This document shows, piece after piece, positions 60,434-64,000 of a DNA stretch of 64,000 nucleotides. The stretch lies in the NCBI GenBank assembly GCA_038496445.1, contig JALMLS010000525.1, positions 1 through 64,000 on the forward strand, in the 5' to 3' direction. Both the position numbers and the translations under genes were made by a program. Numbering within the stretch: the first letter of the stretch is position 1; every line of letters starts with the position of its first letter. Source of the stretch: Trichosphaerium sp. ATCC 40318 (taxonomy: Eukaryota > Discosea > Flabellinia > Trichosidae). The notes under the pieces were generated by a model, which was not told the DNA's origin, searched no databases, and was given only the letters and a program-made list of their open reading frames with translations.

Positions 60434-61920
60434 ATGGAGGTCGTTACTCAACCTCCAGAAAATAAGCAGCCAGATGGGTATATTTTACCTGCAAAGACGA
60501 ATGGGAAGAAGGATAAGGTAAAAGGTTCGTTTTTTTTATAAATAACCGGCAAAAAGATACTTCTCTACACAAAGCCGTTATTTTGATGTAAAAACAGGTG
60601 TATAACGCGTAAGTTAGCGCAAAAAGGTAGAAAAAAGTCACGTGGTACCAAACGACGTGCATCGGAATCAAAAAAACGAAAGAGAAGAAAATATCCACCA
60701 TCGACTCAGTCTTCTGAGCAAGGAGCTAATGAGGTTAGCCACACATAACAAACCGGAAAAAAAACAAAAAACAAAGCCTGTTTTACGAAATAATGATTAG
60801 AGATCTTTCAAAACCAAAATAGAAAAAAAAATTGTTCATGTGTTGGTTCTCACTGGTTGTTTTTGTTTAGGTTGATACTGGTAAGGATGATATTCATAAT
60901 ATGCCGGAACCTCGTGACACAAAAAATAAGCATAAAGGAGTACTTGCTGCGCGTGTAGATGATGGAGACGATAGTGGTATTGATAGTTTTATTTTTCCGG
61001 AAGATGCGGTTGTGTCTGCTGATTCTCGTAGAAAGTACGTACCTATACTTCGAATCTATTTAAATAACTAAGGAACACGCAATTATTAATTTAAAGCGAA
61101 CCCAAAACAAAAAAAAAAATTGTCAAGAATTCGCGACTCGCTGGTTTTTTATTCGTTTTGATTGTTTCGAGAAAAAACGTGATTTTTTGATTTTTTGCTT
61201 TTGTCGTTTATTCATTGATTTCTGTACGTAGAGTGATGCTTGTTACGTTGGTTTGGACACTTCTTTTCTGCTTTTGTAATTTACCTGTATCGTTGACTGG
61301 TATCGTTATAGCATGTACGTGGAAGTGTTTTACAAGGATTTTTAGGGGTTGTCTCTGAAAAAGCGATGTGAACTAATATGTACTAGCGTTTCGTCTTACG
61401 AATGCTGATGTATGTCTATCTGGACTGAGTACTTGGGCATTGGTTTATTGTTTATGGCTACTTATATTTGCTGTTATGATGTTACCTCTATTATTGTCTA
61501 AAGGGTACACGTGACAATATCATTCGAAAGAAAAAAAAAGAGAAAAAAAAAGGAATATTTGTTTTTTTTAACCCTCTTCTTACAGGTGCGCTGTGACTTT
61601 TTCTAAAATTCTACATACAATCAACGCATTATTTCAACTTGTATGGGGTGCCATGGGCCTTGCTTTCATATCTGGGAAATGTGTACGCCACAGCACTTGC
61701 AAAACGAAAAAAAAACCCCAAAAACTTATTTGTTTTCAAGGATTCGAAGTGGCCTATCTTCAGATTTAGTATAGTGTTGTTAGTTCTAGCTGTATTAAAT
61801 GTAACGTATTATTGCTTCAGAATGTACAAGTACTCAAAGGCATCTGGTGGTATAAGAGCGAGTATAGTAAGACAAGTACAAGCGCCTCCTAGACCTCCAG
61901 AAGAAGTCGAAGTCGTGTAG
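60434..61920 (+). CDS. Multi-pass membrane protein with basic/charged N-terminal region
   Basis: ATG at 60434 (MEVVTQPPENKQPDGYILPA). A highly basic stretch follows (KKSRGTKRRASESKKRKRRK), then an acidic/Asp region (VDTGKDDIHNMPEPRD; RVDDGDDSGIDSFIFPEDAV). Four hydrophobic segments come next: MLVTLVWTLLFCFCNLPVSL, WALVYCLWLLIFAVMMLPLL, a third around FQLVWGAMGLAFIS, and FSIVLLVLAVLNVTYYCFRM. The tail is Pro/Glu-rich (RQVQAPPRPPEEVEVV-TAG). The basic run could be a cytosolic or nuclear-envelope targeting signal. I do not recognise the family, and the exon limits in the membrane part are approximate. Confidence 0.6.
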
Positions 61921-62049
61921 AATAAATGTAAATATAAAAAAAAACTCTTTGAGCAAAAAAAAAGTTGTGGGGCTGCTTTTTTCGTCTGAGAAAAAACAAA
62001 AAGGTTCTATTTGGCTTGGTTGAAAAATTTATCTTGTTTATTAGTTCAT

Positions 62050-63784
62050 TTACAAGCTAAGAGCCAAAACAATAGCACACAAAACAGCTGAGAAGACCAT
62101 TGTTAAAGCTGAAGATGTAGGAGCAACAGGCATAGTAGGCATAACTGGCATAACTGGAGCGGCAGTAGGAGCAACTGGCATAGTTGGCATAACTGGAGCG
62201 GCGGTAGTTGGGGCAACTGGAGCGGCGGTAGTTGGGGCAACTGGAGCAGCAGTAGTTGGAGGAACAATGGCTGATGCAGTGATTACTTGGTCAATAACAT
62301 GGATGACACCGTTGAATGCGCGTTGGTTGGCAATTGTGACTGTAATGTTACCATTGATTGTGACTGTACCAGAATTGACAGTGATTTGAAGAGAAGTATC
62401 TGAGTTAAGTGGCATAACAGTTTGTCTAAGCAAACAGAGTGAGAATCGTACGTTTCGATAAAGGGTAAAAATGGCTTTTTTTTTTTTGTACGTACGTTGG
62501 CATAAGATCAGTGGAGAAGATCATACCGCTGAGAACGTGGTTCAAGAGGATACCAGACAAAGCTTCAGGTGCTACGGTACCAGCAGCTGTAAAAGCAGCG
62601 TTGGTTGGAGCGAACAAAGTGAATCTGTTTGTAGTGTTTCCAATAGTGGCTGTGAGGTTTGCTTGGGCGAGTGCGTCAGATAAGCTGGTGAGACCGAGTC
62701 CGGCGAGGAGTTCGTTGAGTGTCAAATCTTCTGGTACAATGATAGTGTCAACAACATGAACAACACCATTGCTAGTGAAGACATCAGTTGCAACGATGTT
62801 TGAGTAAGTATTGACAGTTCCAGCAGTGCTGTTGATGGTCAATGAAGAATTGGCCAAAAGAGGTGTTACAGGATCGGAAGGTAGACTGTTTGAGTAAGCA
62901 AGAGCTGAAATAAAGAGTTAGTGTCTTTCGTAGAAAGAAAAAAAGAAAACAAAAAAAAAGACAAAAAAAATTGTTGTATCAAAGTAAAAAGTACCTGGAA
63001 TGACGTGGTTTTTTAATACTTTTGTGAGGAGCTCTTTACCAACATTAGTTGTTGTTAGGAAAGTGATAACAGATGAGTCGTATTTTAGGAAAGCGTCATT
63101 GTTAGGAGCAAGAACTGTGATGCCAGAAGCAGAGCCAAGTACGGATACAAGGTCAACTGCGGTAAGAGCAGTTACAACGGTTGTTAGGTTAGCTGCGTTG
63201 GCTACAATGGTCAAGTTTTCTGGGGTTGGAATAACAGTTCCAATAGTGTATACGTCGCCGTTTGATAGAGATATATTGCTGATGATTGGGATGCCGTTTA
63301 CGTATTTAAGCACATCATTTTCAAAAACAAGCTTAAGTTTTTGTGCAGCATTGAGAGTTGAAGGTGTGTAGGCGCTGTCAACAAGCATTGTAACGTTACC
63401 AGTAGCGTTGAGTGTTTTGTTTACGCCGTGGTAAGAAAGGACTCCTACTACACCTAAGAGAAATAAAGTTAGTAATGGTTGCTGCTAGCTAGGCTTGAAA
63501 CAAAAAGTGCGGAGAAATAGTGATTCTTTTTTTCTGTGTGTTTTCTTTCTCTTAGTGTACGTACTAACGGAACCAGGCGTAAAAGCACTAAAAGCTTGAT
63601 CGGTAGGAGCAAATAAAGATATTTTTGCGTCTGCTGTAGCATTCAAGAAGTCGACAATTGCTTGCTCTCCTGATGCAAAACTGAACAATTGAGTCAGGTT
63701 TTGGGCTGTTGAAAGGTAGTCGAGTATAGGTTGTGCGCTTGCGCAAGAAACGATAAGGATAAGAGCGATAAATACTGTTCTCAT
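62050..63784 (-). CDS. Secreted fasciclin (FAS1) repeat protein with Pro/Thr/Ala linker and C-terminal anchor
   Basis: Signal peptide MRTVFIALILIVSCASA at 63784. FAS1 domains follow, each with the hallmark 'FAPT..AF' and 'H....' words. Domain 1: KISLFAPTDQAFSAFTPGSV, and VVGVLSYHGVNKTL after the intron. Domain 2: ITVLAPNNDAFLKYDSS, LLTKVLKNHVIPGTF. Domain 3: FTLFAPTNAAFTAAGTVAPE, ILLNHVLSGMIF, NGVIHVIDQVI. A mucin-like linker of APVAPTTA units comes next, then a hydrophobic end (LTMVFSAVLCAIVLALSL-TAA) typical of a GPI signal. FAS1 proteins act in cell adhesion. Many N-x-S/T sites are visible. The four exons are separated by introns with A-rich runs. Confidence 0.88.
62120..62259 (-). repeat. 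Coding tandem repeat (APVAPTTA-type, unit 24 nt)
   Basis: GCGGCGGTAGTTGGGGCAAC and variants recur with a period of 24 bases, encoding Pro/Ala/Thr/Val units plus PTMPVAPT variants. The repeat forms the stalk between the last FAS1 domain and the anchor and is likely variable in length between strains. Confidence 0.85.
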
Positions 63785-64000
63785 TTTTGTTTGAGCGAGC
63801 TGTTGCTTTGTAAAGTGATCGGAGCAATTATAAAAAAATTTAAAATGTAGTTGGCGGAAAATTCATCTTTTTTCATAACTTCACGGTACCGAGTAGTAGA
63901 AAAAAATTGTTGCAAAAGTACTGCAAATATCCATTGAAAACTCGTTTTAAAAGGGTTCTATAGTTTTTCCGCGTTTTCGCTTTACTTTTTTAGTATATGG

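Noticed and set aside
62471-62759. Plus-strand frames opposite the fasciclin gene
   Set aside because: Antisense shadows; the minus strand carries FAS1 motifs, signal and anchor.

Overview
The window is nuclear DNA of an intron-rich, AT-rich eukaryote, most likely a free-living protist. The standard genetic code fits: TAA, TAG and TGA all end genes here. Introns are mostly about 42-130 nt, and many donors begin GTAC(G) rather than GTAAG. The gene set is two Frizzled-type 7TM receptors, a Roco protein ending in a FYVE finger, a sacsin-like protein, an RGS-START protein, a GT60 GlcNAc-transferase, and secreted PSI and fasciclin proteins. It recalls Amoebozoa, but no single marker fixes the lineage. 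I found no tRNA, rRNA, CRISPR or transposon.

Layout. 0.2-6.4 kb (-): an unrecognised protein with a charged tail, then a C2 and glycine-repeat protein. 6.7-7.7 kb (+): a secreted Cys-rich protein. 8.1-10.2 kb (-): a surface protein of metallopeptidase type whose zinc motif is altered. 11.5-13.2 kb (+): a class II, SIRT4-like sirtuin. 14-15 kb (+): an intronless F-box/LRR gene. 16.5-26.7 kb (-): a sacsin-like gene of many exons. 27.1-29.2 kb (+): a transmembrane protein kinase. 30.8-33.4 kb (+): Frizzled-like receptor 1. 34.1-34.9 kb (+): a possible transcription factor. 35.9-37.1 kb (+): a second intronless F-box/LRR gene. 38.2-41.2 kb (-): RGS-START. 41.7-49.8 kb (+): LRR-Roc-COR-pseudokinase-WD40-FYVE. 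50.0-50.8 kb (+): TMEM14. 51.0-53.8 kb (-): Frizzled-like receptor 2. 54.0-54.9 kb (-): DUF4336-like. 55.6-57.7 kb (-): GlcNAc-transferase, divergent from RUVBL2 (57.8-60.1 kb, +). 60.4-61.9 kb (+): a multi-pass membrane protein. 62.0-63.8 kb (-): a fasciclin surface protein.

The content leans to signalling (two Frizzled receptors, a receptor kinase, RGS-START, Roco) and the cell surface. Two F-box proteins and a GT60 enzyme, whose Dictyostelium relative modifies Skp1, lie in the same window, but nothing here shows that they work together. The palindrome CACGTG is several-fold over-represented, often as TCACGTGAT inside introns and in divergent promoters. Microexons of 6 and 18 nt are needed to complete two conserved genes. 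I did not find a multi-gene operon-like system. The most unusual items are the Roco-FYVE pseudokinase, the RGS-START fusion, the HExxH-to-RExxH protein and the CACGTG excess.
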